A stretch of 32,305 nt of DNA from a virus. Numbering within the stretch: the first letter of the stretch is position 1; the number at the start of each line of letters is the position of its first letter. Both the position numbers and the translations under genes were made by a program. The stretch lies in the IMG/VR virus record IMGVR_UViG_3300047481_000521, positions 1 to 32,305 of that record; one strand, written 5' to 3'. Shown piece after piece: positions 1 through 6,887 of this stretch. A model generated the notes under the pieces. That model was not told the DNA's origin. It saw nothing but the letters and a program-made list of their open reading frames with translations, and did no database searches.

Positions 1-5
1 AATTT

Positions 6-497
6 ATGGTAGAATGTTATTCTATTCAAGAGACTTCTCTTACGAGAGTAATGAGAAAGTCTCAAAAAGGTGGAATGGCAATTATGTCTGCCCAGAGGGG
101 GGATAAATCTAAAAAAGAAAACAAAGCCCGCTCAAAGCAACTTGAAAAAGATGTAAGGGGTGCTGGTCTTCCTGGACCTACCAAAGTTTCTGGACGATAT
201 ACAGAAAATCCTGGAACTTCGCAAGAAAAGAAAGTGGGTGAAAAATCTCATATCATTACTCCTGGTAAGAAAGGTAAGAGAAAGTTTAAAAAAGCAATTG
301 AAAAACTTGGTAAAAAGTATGACCAAGACTCTGTATTGATTCAACGCAAAAAAGGTGGAGAATCAACTCTTAAAGGAACTTCAAAAACTTCTTGGCCTGG
401 AAAGGGAAAGAATGTTAAAATAGGAAGTATGAAACCTGGTAGAACTGGTGAGTTTGATACCAAAGTTAAGAACAAAACATTTACAGTTGAAAAATGA
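6..497 (+). CDS. DUF3293-like protein, probably 5'-truncated
   Basis: Basic, Lys-rich protein of at least 163 residues. The segment around residues 25-118 follows the DUF3293 pattern as I remember it: an AIMSAQRG stretch in place of the usual I-x-TA-x-NP, then an N-x-x-R-x-x-x-L helix, a Gly-Arg strand, an E-K-S-H strand and a final K-Y-x-Q-D-S-V strand. The biochemical role of that family is not known to me. No ribosome binding site can be seen because the ATG lies 6 bases from the window edge and the frame is open upstream, so the true start may be outside. The stop overlaps the next start (ATGA), so the pair is probably cotranslated. Related proteins occur in cyanophages. The family assignment is inference; the reading frame itself is secure. 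Confidence 0.7.
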   Translation: MVECYSIQETSLTRVMRKSQKGGMAIMSAQRGDKSKKENKARSKQLEKDVRGAGLPGPTKVSGRYTENPGTSQEKKVGEKSHIITPGKKGKRKFKKAIEKLGKKYDQDSVLIQRKKGGESTLKGTSKTSWPGKGKNVKIGSMKPGRTGEFDTKVKNKTFTVEK

Positions 498-679
498 AAT
501 CTAAATTCCCATTTGACCACGTAGTCAAATCTGATACAAAAGAAGTATGGGTAAAATGTGATAGTGCAATCACTGCGATGGGGATTGGGACTATCGTCAA
601 ACAATTCTATCCAGGATACACTACTCATATTGCGAGTGAGAATTATCTGAATGAGTTGAGAAACCAGTTGGCCAACTGA
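494..679 (+). CDS. small hypothetical protein (61 aa)
   Basis: ORF of 61 codons starting in an ATGA overlap with the DUF3293-like gene, which supports translation by coupling. I do not recognise a family. The product is soluble-looking with no signal peptide or membrane segment; it has a short central hydrophobic stretch (AMGIGTIVKQF) and an acidic/amide C-terminus. It is the last gene before the repeat-containing promoter of cobS. Confidence 0.6.
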   Translation: MKSKFPFDHVVKSDTKEVWVKCDSAITAMGIGTIVKQFYPGYTTHIASENYLNELRNQLAN

Positions 680-681
680 CC

Positions 682-710
682 ACTCTGCCCCAACTCTGCC
701 TCACTCTGCC
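682..710 (+). repeat. three phased direct repeats ACTCTGCC
   Basis: Three copies of ACTCTGCC start at 682, 693 and 703, so they are spaced 11 and 10 bases apart, about one DNA helical turn. They lie just upstream of a TATAAT box at 713-718, where a -35 element would be. This is what a binding site for a dimeric or multimeric activator or repressor looks like. No other copy was noticed elsewhere in the window. Confidence 0.7.
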
Positions 711-712
711 CT

Positions 713-718
713 TATAAT
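713..718 (+). promoter_or_regulatory. cobS promoter -10 box (TATAAT) without -35
   Basis: A perfect TATAAT lies 24 bases ahead of the cobS start. The expected -35 position (about 690-695) does not resemble TTGACA and is occupied by the ACTCTGCC repeats, which suggests an activator-dependent promoter of the T4 middle type. Expected start of transcription is about 725. No Shine-Dalgarno sequence is evident before the cobS ATG. Confidence 0.55.
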
Positions 719-741
719 GGCTTCAGTGAAAAACACACATC

Positions 742-1872
742 ATGTCCCGCATTCAAATGACCGACGACCAAATTCTTGCCGATCTCAAAACTACTTTTGG
801 TGTAGAATTTACCGCTGCTGATGTTCGCGGTTTTTGTGCATCAAAAGGAGTTTCATACCCGACTGTTACCAAGCGTCTAGATCAGTTCAAAGTTGGTCGT
901 GGTAAGTGGAATTTGGAAGTCACTCAACAAAAAGTTGATGAAATTGAACGCACTTTCCAAGCTCCCGCTGTAATCCCTCCTGTGGAACAAAACCTTATTC
1001 CCGATAAAGATGATACCTTCGTCAAGTTTGGTAATTTCAACGATATTAAAAAAATTATTGAATCCCGTCTTTTCTATCCTACGTTCATTACGGGTCTTTC
1101 GGGTAATGGTAAAACGTTCAGTGTTGAGCAAGCATGTGCCCAACTTAAGCGCGAACTAATTCGTGTAAACATTACCATCGAGACTGATGAGGATGATCTG
1201 ATCGGCGGTTTCCGTCTGGTCAATGGTGAAACTGTTTGGCATAACGGCCCTGTGATTGAAGCACTGGAGCGCGGCACTGTCCTGCTGCTAGATGAAATCG
1301 ACCTTGCTTCTAATAAGATTCTGTGCCTGCAATCTGTTCTGGAAGGTAAGGGTGTCTTCCTGAAAAAGATTGGTCGCTTTGTGAAACCTGCCGCAGGTTT
1401 CAACGTTGTTGCCACCGCAAACACTAAGGGCAAAGGTTCTGACGACGGTCGCTTTATCGGCACCAACGTGCTCAACGAAGCATTCCTTGAGCGTTTTCCT
1501 GTGACTCTGGAGCAGGAATATCCCACTGCTAAAATTGAGTGTCGCATTTTGCAAGGTGTTGCTAAATCTGTTGGTGTCGATGACTTTGCTTTCTGTGAGC
1601 GACTTGCAGATTGGGCTGATATCATTCGTAAGACATTCTATGATGGTGGCATTGAAGAAATCATCAGCACCCGCCGCTTGGTTCATATCATTCGTGCTTA
1701 CAGCATCTTTGGTAACAAGGCAAAAGCAATTGATGTTTGTACGTCAAGATTTGATGATGAGACGAAGATGGCTTTTATTGAACTCTACGATAAAGTGGAT
1801 GCTGACTTTCAGATGCCTACCGAAGTCTCAAATGAAGTTCTCCCACACATTGACCAACCCGCTCCTTTCTGA
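742..1872 (+). CDS. cobS: CobS-like AAA+ ATPase (cobaltochelatase subunit family)
   Basis: 376-aa MoxR/CobS-class AAA+ ATPase. Walker A is GLSGNGKT at about residues 118-125, Walker B LLLDEID at 181-187, and a sensor/arginine-finger region with FLERFP lies near residue 248. The N-terminal ~80 residues look like a helical adaptor domain. In bacteria CobS works with CobT and CobN to insert cobalt in aerobic cobalamin synthesis; cyanomyoviruses carry only cobS, and what the phage protein does is unsettled. No cobT or cobN is seen here. The gene is visibly richer in G+C than its neighbours (bases 1201-1260 are 30/60 G+C), with many C-ending codons, which fits high expression or acquisition from a host. 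The downstream promoter overlaps its last codons. Confidence 0.9.
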   Translation: MSRIQMTDDQILADLKTTFGVEFTAADVRGFCASKGVSYPTVTKRLDQFKVGRGKWNLEVTQQKVDEIERTFQAPAVIPPVEQNLIPDKDDTFVKFGNFNDIKKIIESRLFYPTFITGLSGNGKTFSVEQACAQLKRELIRVNITIETDEDDLIGGFRLVNGETVWHNGPVIEALERGTVLLLDEIDLASNKILCLQSVLEGKGVFLKKIGRFVKPAAGFNVVATANTKGKGSDDGRFIGTNVLNEAFLERFPVTLEQEYPTAKIECRILQGVAKSVGVDDFAFCERLADWADIIRKTFYDGGIEEIISTRRLVHIIRAYSIFGNKAKAIDVCTSRFDDETKMAFIELYDKVDADFQMPTEVSNEVLPHIDQPAPF

Positions 1873-1878
1873 TATAAT
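1850..1878 (+). promoter_or_regulatory. sigma70-type promoter for the clamp operon
   Basis: TTGACC (1850-1855), 17-base spacer, TATAAT (1873-1878). The -35 and spacer encode the last residues of cobS, and the -10 directly follows its TGA stop. The predicted start, about 1885, lies inside the left arm of the hairpin at 1881-1905. It would drive the DUF3310-like gene, 45, 44, 62 and regA. Confidence 0.8.
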
Positions 1879-1880
1879 TG

Positions 1881-1909
1881 GGGAAGGTAAATTATGGCCC
1901 TTCCCTTTT
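1881..1909 (+). terminator. terminator hairpin after cobS
   Basis: GGGAAGG (1881-1887) pairs with CCTTCCC (1899-1905) around an 11-base loop, followed by TTTT. It fits an intrinsic terminator for cobS transcripts. Because the next promoter should start RNA within the left arm, RNA from that promoter would lack most of the stem and escape termination. Confidence 0.6.
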
Positions 1910-1912
1910 ATT

Positions 1913-2320
1913 ATGGACGAGTATCCTTATTCTGAATACCAATTCACCCTGTCTCAAAATGAAGAGACGGGAATGCTTAATTTGACAAAAACCCCCGTTA
2001 TGAGTGAAACCAAAAACAATCTTTGGAAATACAATGAAGATAAAATCCTGAAAGACATTCAGGACTATGTGACCAGTACTTATGGCAGTCACTATTGTGG
2101 TCACAATCAAGATGATATTCAGACTATTGATCTGATGGCAGCAAAAGATCTAGCAGTGTCTTTCTGTCAGGCAAATATTCTTAAGTATGGAAGCCGTTAT
2201 GGTGATAAAGACGGACGTAATAAACGCGACTTGATGAAAGTCATTCACTATGCTATGCTACTGCTTCACTTCGATGGACATTATTCTCGTAAAGATAATG
2301 GACTTACTGAATTTCGTTGA
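1913..2320 (+). CDS. DUF3310-like (SaV-type) protein
   Basis: 135-aa protein. The segment from about residue 60 carries the DUF3310 signature: HYC near the front, a D-D-I-Q-T-I-D stretch, then F-C-Q-A-N-I-L-K-Y, a short D-G loop, and R-D-L-x-K-V-I-H-Y. DUF3310 proteins are small phage proteins sometimes called nucleotide kinases, but that activity is weakly founded. The ATG at 1913 is chosen because it lies just after the promoter and hairpin; the same frame is open far upstream through cobS, which is accidental. No clear Shine-Dalgarno sequence is present. The next gene follows within 3 to 24 bases, so this is the first gene of the replication operon. Confidence 0.75.
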   Translation: MDEYPYSEYQFTLSQNEETGMLNLTKTPVMSETKNNLWKYNEDKILKDIQDYVTSTYGSHYCGHNQDDIQTIDLMAAKDLAVSFCQANILKYGSRYGDKDGRNKRDLMKVIHYAMLLLHFDGHYSRKDNGLTEFR

Positions 2321-2322
2321 TC

Positions 2323-2364
2323 ATGAAACTGAAAGACAAAACTATGAAACTCTCTGACAAAACT
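2323..2364 (+). repeat. 21-bp tandem duplication of the gene 45 start region
   Basis: Bases 2323-2343 and 2344-2364 are near copies (17 of 21 identical; the difference is GAAA versus CTCT in the middle). Each begins with ATG and encodes MKLKDKT or MKLSDKT. The second copy matches the normal N-terminus of T4-type sliding clamps. Confidence 0.85.
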
Positions 2365-3009
2365 GTAAACCTTCTGAAAAACTTTTCGAATATCAATCAG
2401 TCGATTCTGATTAAGGAAGGTAAACAACTTCGTACTATTTCTGTGATGAAAAATATTCTCGCAGAAGCAACAATCGAAGAAGAATTTCCCAAAGACTTTG
2501 GTATCTATGATCTTAACCAGTTTCTGAATGGTCTGTCACTTCATCAAAGTGCGGAACTCGATTTTCAGAATGATAACTATGTTGTGATTCGTGAAGGTAA
2601 ATCTCGTTCCAAGTATTTCTTTGCAGATCCAAATGTAATTGTTGTTCCTCCCGACAAGTCTATCAATCTTCCCACTGAAGATGTTTGTTTTGTTCTTGAT
2701 ACTAAGGAACTGGATAAACTCCTGAAGGCAGCTGCTGTGTACCAACTTCCAGATCTTTCTGCAATTGGTGAGGCAGGTGTAGTCAAGTTGGTTGTACGTG
2801 ATAAAAAGAACGATACATCTAACGATTTCTCAATCGTAGTTGGTGAAACTGACGATAACTTTGTATTTAACTTTAAAGTGGAGAACATTAAGATTCTTCC
2901 TGGTTCGTATGAAGTGGTTGTCTCTTCTAAACTTTTGTCGCGCTTTACTAGTACCAATCACGATCTCTGCTATTATGTAGCTCTTGAACCCGATTCTACT
3001 TTTGGATGA
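2344..3009 (+). CDS. 45: sliding clamp of DNA polymerase (T4 gp45 type)
   Basis: 221-aa trimeric sliding clamp that tethers the DNA polymerase and, in T4, also activates late transcription. Recognised from the N-terminus MKLSDKTVNLLKNF, which aligns with T4 gp45, from the IYDLNQFL segment, and from the C-terminus YYVALEPDSTFG (T4 has YVVALEADST). Length is close to T4 gp45 (228 aa). Start 2344 is preferred from this alignment; an in-frame ATG at 2323 would add a duplicated MKLKDKT heptad and sits 2 bases after the previous stop, so it may also be used. The stop overlaps the next start (ATGA). Its position just ahead of clamp-loader genes 44 and 62 is the T4 arrangement with insertions. Confidence 0.93.
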   Translation: MKLSDKTVNLLKNFSNINQSILIKEGKQLRTISVMKNILAEATIEEEFPKDFGIYDLNQFLNGLSLHQSAELDFQNDNYVVIREGKSRSKYFFADPNVIVVPPDKSINLPTEDVCFVLDTKELDKLLKAAAVYQLPDLSAIGEAGVVKLVVRDKKNDTSNDFSIVVGETDDNFVFNFKVENIKILPGSYEVVVSSKLLSRFTSTNHDLCYYVALEPDSTFG

Positions 3010-3515
3010 ACATTTTTGTAACCAGTCCTTTTCCTGCAGAAAGTGCAATTTGTCTTCCAGACAAACACATAGTTAAAATGCCACTTGAGTGCTGTCAGAT
3101 GCTTTCTATCGTGGCATCCAAGTGGTATCACAATTATGGAGAAATTCATAAAACTGATGGCAATCCATATTCAACTGCAAAGGGTGCGTTTCGCAATCAC
3201 CCATGTACACAATGGGCAGCAAAGACAATTGATAATGCCTATTGGCTTATTAAGTGGGGATTGAACTTGTGTGATGAATACACTTTGCGCTATAATAAAA
3301 TACATGCATGTCAAAATGCACTTGTAGAGTCATATTATTTGTTTCCTAAAGGAAAACTTACTAACGTAACGCCATTCGCAAGAGCAATGCCTGAAGAGTG
3401 GAAATATGATACTAGCATTGACACTTTTACTGCTTATAAGATGTATATTGCATCTAAACCTTGGGTTGCAACTAATTATCTTCGTATGCCACAACGAAAG
3501 CCAGAATGGATTTAA
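3006..3515 (+). CDS. conserved phage protein, MNIFV...DKH-VKM family
   Basis: 169-aa soluble protein starting in an ATGA overlap with gene 45. It has the pattern of a family common in tailed phages: an N-terminal MNIFV strand, C-L-P-D-K-H-I-V-K-M-P-L-E at about residues 17-29, a HPCTQWA motif near 65-71, C-D-E-Y-T-x-R-Y-x-K-x-H near 89-100, TPFARAMPEEW near 120-130 and a C-terminal PEWI. The invariant His, Lys, Asp and Trp residues suggest an enzyme or nucleic-acid-binding protein. A distant link to pyrimidine-dimer glycosylases crossed my mind but I cannot support it. Its place between the clamp and the clamp loader suggests a role in DNA metabolism. Confidence 0.75.
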   Translation: MNIFVTSPFPAESAICLPDKHIVKMPLECCQMLSIVASKWYHNYGEIHKTDGNPYSTAKGAFRNHPCTQWAAKTIDNAYWLIKWGLNLCDEYTLRYNKIHACQNALVESYYLFPKGKLTNVTPFARAMPEEWKYDTSIDTFTAYKMYIASKPWVATNYLRMPQRKPEWI

Positions 3516-3516
3516 A

Positions 3517-3774
3517 ATGAGTTCAACAGATAAATTCATACACCCACAATATCCAAGATTAAGTTGGTTGCGAATTGTTGGTAATACATTTTTTATTATA
3601 GGATATGCAGTAATTCTTTTTAATAGTGTACAACTTGGAATTTATTTTAGATTGTTTGGAAATCTATTATCATTTCCATATTTTTACAAAGTGAGGATGT
3701 GGGACATGATGACTATTCGTAGTTTTTTTGCTATCATAGAACTAGCAAAGCTTATTGAGATTTTCTTTTTTTGA
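3517..3774 (+). CDS. small membrane protein, paralogue of 31775-32008
   Basis: 85-aa protein with two predicted membrane segments (roughly residues 19-38 and 42-60) and a hydrophobic C-terminus. The ATG at 3517 follows the previous stop directly and replaces a longer out-of-context start. It is clearly related to the 77-aa ORF at 31775: both have LR-x-x-GN-x-F-x-I-x-GY, then G-x-L-x-x-P, K-x-x-x-WD, and a C-terminal E-x-x-KL. No function is known to me. It sits between replication genes 45 and 44, an odd place for a membrane protein. Confidence 0.7.
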   Translation: MSSTDKFIHPQYPRLSWLRIVGNTFFIIGYAVILFNSVQLGIYFRLFGNLLSFPYFYKVRMWDMMTIRSFFAIIELAKLIEIFFF

Positions 3775-3776
3775 TT

Positions 3777-4721
3777 ATGAACAGCGATTTTATTTGGGTT
3801 GAAAAGTATCGTCCCAAAACAATTGAAGAATGTATTCTTCCCGAAAGTATTAAGAAAACCTTTAGCGACTTTCTAAATAAGGGTGAAATTCCAAATATGC
3901 TTCTTGCTGGTCCTCCTGGTATTGGAAAGACCACAGTTGCTAAGGCACTCTGTAATGAATTGGGAGTAGACTTTTATGTCATCAATGGATCCGACGAGGG
4001 TAGATTCCTTGATACTGTCAGAAACAATGCGAAAAACTTTGCTTCGACCGTATCGCTTTCGTCAACTGCTAAACACAAAGTCATCATCATTGATGAGGCA
4101 GATAACACAACCTCAGATGTTCAACTCCTTTTACGGGCGTCTATTGAGGAATTTAGTAAGAATTGTAGATTCATCTTCACCTGCAACTACAAAAACAAAA
4201 TCATCGAGCCACTTCACTCCCGATGTGCAGTCGTTGAATTTGGAATCAAAGGAAAAGACAAAGCCAAACTTGCTGCAGGTTTTTATAACCGCCTTCAAGA
4301 AATCCTTCAAACCGAAGGTGTAGAATTTGATCAAAAAGTTTTGATTGAATTGATCAATAAGCACTTTCCAGATTGGCGTCGTGTATTGAATGAGTGTCAG
4401 AGATATGCATCTAATGGTAAAATAGACTCAGCAATTCTTGCATCTTTTTCTGATGTTTCCGTCAATGAACTTATTAAAAACCTTAAAGAAAAAAACTTTC
4501 CCGAAGTTCGTAAATGGGTGGTCAATAATTTGGACAACGATTCTTCTGATCTGCTTCGTCGCATTTATGACTCATCTTACGAGTTTCTTGTTCCTAGTTC
4601 TATTCCTGCTGCTGTTTTGATCATAGCTAAATACCAATATCAGATTGCTTTCGTAGCAGATCAAGAGATTAATTTGCTTGCAGCGTTAACTGAAATTATG
4701 GTTGAATGTGAATTCAAATGA
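3777..4721 (+). CDS. 44: clamp loader large subunit (T4 gp44 type)
   Basis: 314-aa AAA+ ATPase that with gp62 opens the sliding clamp and loads it at primer ends. Motifs: WVEKYRPKTIEECILP at the N-terminus, Walker A GPPGIGKT (45-52), Walker B VIIIDEAD (102-109) and the SRC arginine-finger motif (148-150), all as in T4 gp44 (319 aa). ATG 3777 is chosen because it gives the family N-terminus; the frame is open 6 bases further back to a TTG. The stop overlaps the next start (ATGA). Confidence 0.95.
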   Translation: MNSDFIWVEKYRPKTIEECILPESIKKTFSDFLNKGEIPNMLLAGPPGIGKTTVAKALCNELGVDFYVINGSDEGRFLDTVRNNAKNFASTVSLSSTAKHKVIIIDEADNTTSDVQLLLRASIEEFSKNCRFIFTCNYKNKIIEPLHSRCAVVEFGIKGKDKAKLAAGFYNRLQEILQTEGVEFDQKVLIELINKHFPDWRRVLNECQRYASNGKIDSAILASFSDVSVNELIKNLKEKNFPEVRKWVVNNLDNDSSDLLRRIYDSSYEFLVPSSIPAAVLIIAKYQYQIAFVADQEINLLAALTEIMVECEFK

Positions 4722-5833
4722 TTGTTAGTGAAAGTGATGCAGTTTGGGCTGCAAATGAGTTTATTGAATATTTTTCTCATATGTCTAACATTGAAGACTA
4801 TTTGAGATTTGTAAAAAAGGAAGTGATTGCATCTACAAGTTCTCTTGTATCACTGCACGATGAATTTTTTAATGAAGATGTTCATCCTGAAGACATGGAT
4901 TTTGATATTAAGTTTGTTGGTACTCGATTTCAAAATGCGGTCCCTCAAGAACATTATGTCAATCTTCTGAGAGCAGTTTCTTCGCATAATAATGAAGCAA
5001 ATATTCCAGGACGTGAATTGCGTTGGATGGTGTTTGAAAAGAACACCAAAAAAGTTCTTGGATTTATTCGTTTTGGTTCACCCACAATCAATTCAAAACC
5101 TAGAAATGAATGGTTGGGTAAGTCACCAGATCTTACTATCTTTAATAGACATGCAGCTATGGGATTTGTAATTGTCCCATCGCAACCTTTTGGATATAAT
5201 TATCTTGGTGGTAAACTTCTTGCCCTTCTTTGTTGTTCACATCTTGCGAGAGAGTCTCTAAATGAGGTATTTGAGAAGGATATTGCTTTGTTTGAGACTA
5301 CATCTCTTTATGGATCCACAACAGATGCATCTCAGTATGATGGTCTAAAACCTTTTATGCGGTACAAGGGATTGACAGAAAGTAAATTTCTTCCGCTTCT
5401 TCATGATGAGGTATTCCATAAGTTGCATGACAGATTTACTTTATTGAATAATAATACTCCATTGACGGATAACAAAGCTTCATCCAAAAAGATGAAGCGC
5501 CAGACAAAGATGATTTCTATTATTCGCAATTCACTTCAAGATAAACAAAAACTTGCTGAATTTAATTCTGTAATTGGCGCCGCATTTGCATTAACTCAAA
5601 AGAAAAGATTTTATATCTGCGATTATGGTTATTCAAATGTTAGAGAAGTAATTCTTGGCGAACAGAAAGAACTTCTTCGTGGTTTAAATTGGGATAAGTT
5701 TTATGTAGAAAATATTATTTCTTGGTGGAAGAAGAAATCAGCAAAACGATATGAAAAACTAAAAATAGAAAATAGATTCAGAACTAAGGTCGAACTCTGG
5801 ACGGACGACGATGAAATTCAAATTATCCGATGA
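4718..5833 (+). CDS. DUF4338/DruA-like protein inserted between 44 and 62
   Basis: 371-aa protein, not part of the T4 44-62 pair. Residues about 98-235 run as GRELRWMVF, VLGFIRFGSP, a PRNEWLG motif, F-x-I-V-P, NYLGGKLLALLC, IALFETTSLYG and YDGLKPFMRYKGLTES. This order resembles DUF4338, the domain of the Druantia defence protein DruA and of some transposon proteins (LRYLVFD, R-D-x-WIGW, RFLILP, NLASH-x-L, L-ETFV, Y-AANW-x-x-GET). The C-terminus is Lys-rich with a WWKKK run. It starts and ends in ATGA overlaps, so it is fully embedded in the replisome operon. Similar proteins occur in other marine T4-like phages as far as I recall. The function is unknown; the DUF4338 link is inference from motif order. 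Confidence 0.75.
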   Translation: MIVSESDAVWAANEFIEYFSHMSNIEDYLRFVKKEVIASTSSLVSLHDEFFNEDVHPEDMDFDIKFVGTRFQNAVPQEHYVNLLRAVSSHNNEANIPGRELRWMVFEKNTKKVLGFIRFGSPTINSKPRNEWLGKSPDLTIFNRHAAMGFVIVPSQPFGYNYLGGKLLALLCCSHLARESLNEVFEKDIALFETTSLYGSTTDASQYDGLKPFMRYKGLTESKFLPLLHDEVFHKLHDRFTLLNNNTPLTDNKASSKKMKRQTKMISIIRNSLQDKQKLAEFNSVIGAAFALTQKKRFYICDYGYSNVREVILGEQKELLRGLNWDKFYVENIISWWKKKSAKRYEKLKIENRFRTKVELWTDDDEIQIIR

Positions 5834-5973
5834 AATGTGAAGTCCAACTCTATGTTGCTGGCACGGTTTTTTATGAGACTGTAATTGCCAAAGATTATAA
5901 AGAAGCAAAAGAAGTCGCTCTTGCTCGTAATCCCAATGCAAAAGTAATTGCTGTAACTGCAAAATTTAAATAA
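5830..5973 (+). CDS. small conserved cyanophage protein (47 aa)
   Basis: ORF of 47 codons beginning with MKCEVQLYVAG and ending NAKVIAVTAKFK, containing a Y-x-E-A-K-E-V-A-L-A-R-NP segment. The short beta-alpha-beta pattern and repeated hydrophobic spacing suggest a small compact domain. It starts in an ATGA overlap and its TAA overlaps the ATG of gene 62 (TAATG), so it is translationally coupled on both sides. Comparable mini-genes before gene 62 are familiar from cyanomyoviruses. No function is known. Confidence 0.75.
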   Translation: MKCEVQLYVAGTVFYETVIAKDYKEAKEVALARNPNAKVIAVTAKFK

Positions 5974-6356
5974 TGGAACTCAAAGACTGGTTAAATTCAA
6001 TTAACTTTACAAAAGAAGATTTATCCGAAGAGATAAAATCTTATCCACCATATATTATCAATAGATGTTTATCTGGACATATTGATTGCATCATGTTTGC
6101 AAATGAAATGAACATGAATCATCATCTTGATAAAAATCTACAATATTCCTTTTATCTAAATAGTCTAAGGAAAAAAAAGAGATTCTCTCCTTGGATCCGA
6201 AAAGATAATATCAAAGATTTAGAATGCGTTAAGCAGTACTATGGTTATAGTAATGAAAAAGCATCTCAAGTTTTGAAGATTTTATCCAAACAACAAATCG
6301 ACTTCATAAAAAAACGACTTGAAACTGGTGGAAACAATGGCAAACCAAACAACTGA
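5973..6356 (+). CDS. 62: clamp loader small subunit (T4 gp62 type)
   Basis: 127-aa partner of gp44 in the clamp-loader complex; it has no ATPase motif of its own. Recognised from YPPYIINRC, the FANEMN motif near residues 45-50, the LQYSFYLN segment, K-K-R-F-S-P-W-I, and VKQYYGYSNEKA, all of which parallel T4 gp62. T4 gp62 is longer (187 aa), so this is the compact cyanophage form. The start is fixed by the TAATG junction and the 3' end overlaps regA by 20 bases. Confidence 0.88.
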   Translation: MELKDWLNSINFTKEDLSEEIKSYPPYIINRCLSGHIDCIMFANEMNMNHHLDKNLQYSFYLNSLRKKKRFSPWIRKDNIKDLECVKQYYGYSNEKASQVLKILSKQQIDFIKKRLETGGNNGKPNN

Positions 6357-6780
6357 ACCTCAGGTAAATTGGGCTCCTCATATGATGGTAGAAGTCCTTT
6401 TAAACGAACCTGACGATTTTCTAAAGGTACGGGAAACCTTGACTCGTATCGGAGTGGCATCAAGAAAAGAGAAAAAACTCTACCAAAGTTGTCACATTTT
6501 ACATAAACAAGGAAAGTATTATATCGTTCACTTTAAGGAATTATTTGCTTTAGATGGCAAATATGCAAATCTTACCGTAAACGACGTTCAGCGCCGCAAT
6601 CGAATTGTACGTTTACTTGGCGATTGGGGATTAATCACTATTATTAACGAAGATTTGGTCCAAGACATTGCTCCTTTGAATCAAATCAAAGTAATTGCAC
6701 ATAGAGATAAGAGTGAGTGGATTCTGGAACAGAAATATAATATTGGTAAAAAGAAATCGGTGGTTGAAGAAACCGAATAA
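6337..6780 (+). CDS. regA: translational repressor RegA
   Basis: 147-aa homologue of T4 RegA, which binds initiation regions of early mRNAs (including its own and clamp-loader genes) and blocks translation. Typical features are VEVLLNEPDDFLKVRETLTRIG at the front and the SCHILHKQGKYYIVHFKELF block in the middle, then DVQRRNRIVRLLGDWGL. The N-terminus is extended by about 10 residues relative to T4. ATG 6337 is used, inside the end of gene 62; a purine-rich GGTGGA lies upstream. It is the last gene before a terminator. Confidence 0.93.
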   Translation: MANQTTEPQVNWAPHMMVEVLLNEPDDFLKVRETLTRIGVASRKEKKLYQSCHILHKQGKYYIVHFKELFALDGKYANLTVNDVQRRNRIVRLLGDWGLITIINEDLVQDIAPLNQIKVIAHRDKSEWILEQKYNIGKKKSVVEETE

Positions 6781-6786
6781 TTTTGT

Positions 6787-6811
6787 GGGGAGTTCAACAC
6801 TCCCCTTTTTT
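6787..6811 (+). terminator. intrinsic terminator after regA
   Basis: GGGGAGT (6787-6793), 5-base loop, ACTCCCC (6799-6805), then six T. It closes the clamp-regA operon. Confidence 0.92.
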
Positions 6812-6821
6812 GTGATTGTTG

Positions 6822-6827
6822 TATAAT
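6822..6827 (+). promoter_or_regulatory. hsp20 promoter -10 box
   Basis: TATAAT immediately downstream of the regA terminator, 61 bases ahead of hsp20. No good -35 lies at the right distance because the terminator stem occupies it, so the promoter may need an activator. Confidence 0.5.
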
Positions 6828-6887
6828 TAGTAGTGGATGCCGCAAGGGTCCACAAAACACAAACTCGCTTTTAAAGGAGCTACCATA

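Noticed and set aside
1074-1625. 183-codon frame on the - strand
   Set aside because: Antisense shadow of the well-supported cobS gene; Ser/Arg-rich composition and no initiation signal.
1535-2320. 261-codon + strand frame reaching into cobS
   Set aside because: The part before 1913 is an alternate frame of cobS; the promoter, hairpin and DUF3310-like signature place the real gene at 1913-2320.
3006-3515. Pyrimidine-dimer glycosylase (DenV) assignment
   Set aside because: The motif pattern belongs to a distinct conserved phage family and I could not match catalytic residues of DenV.
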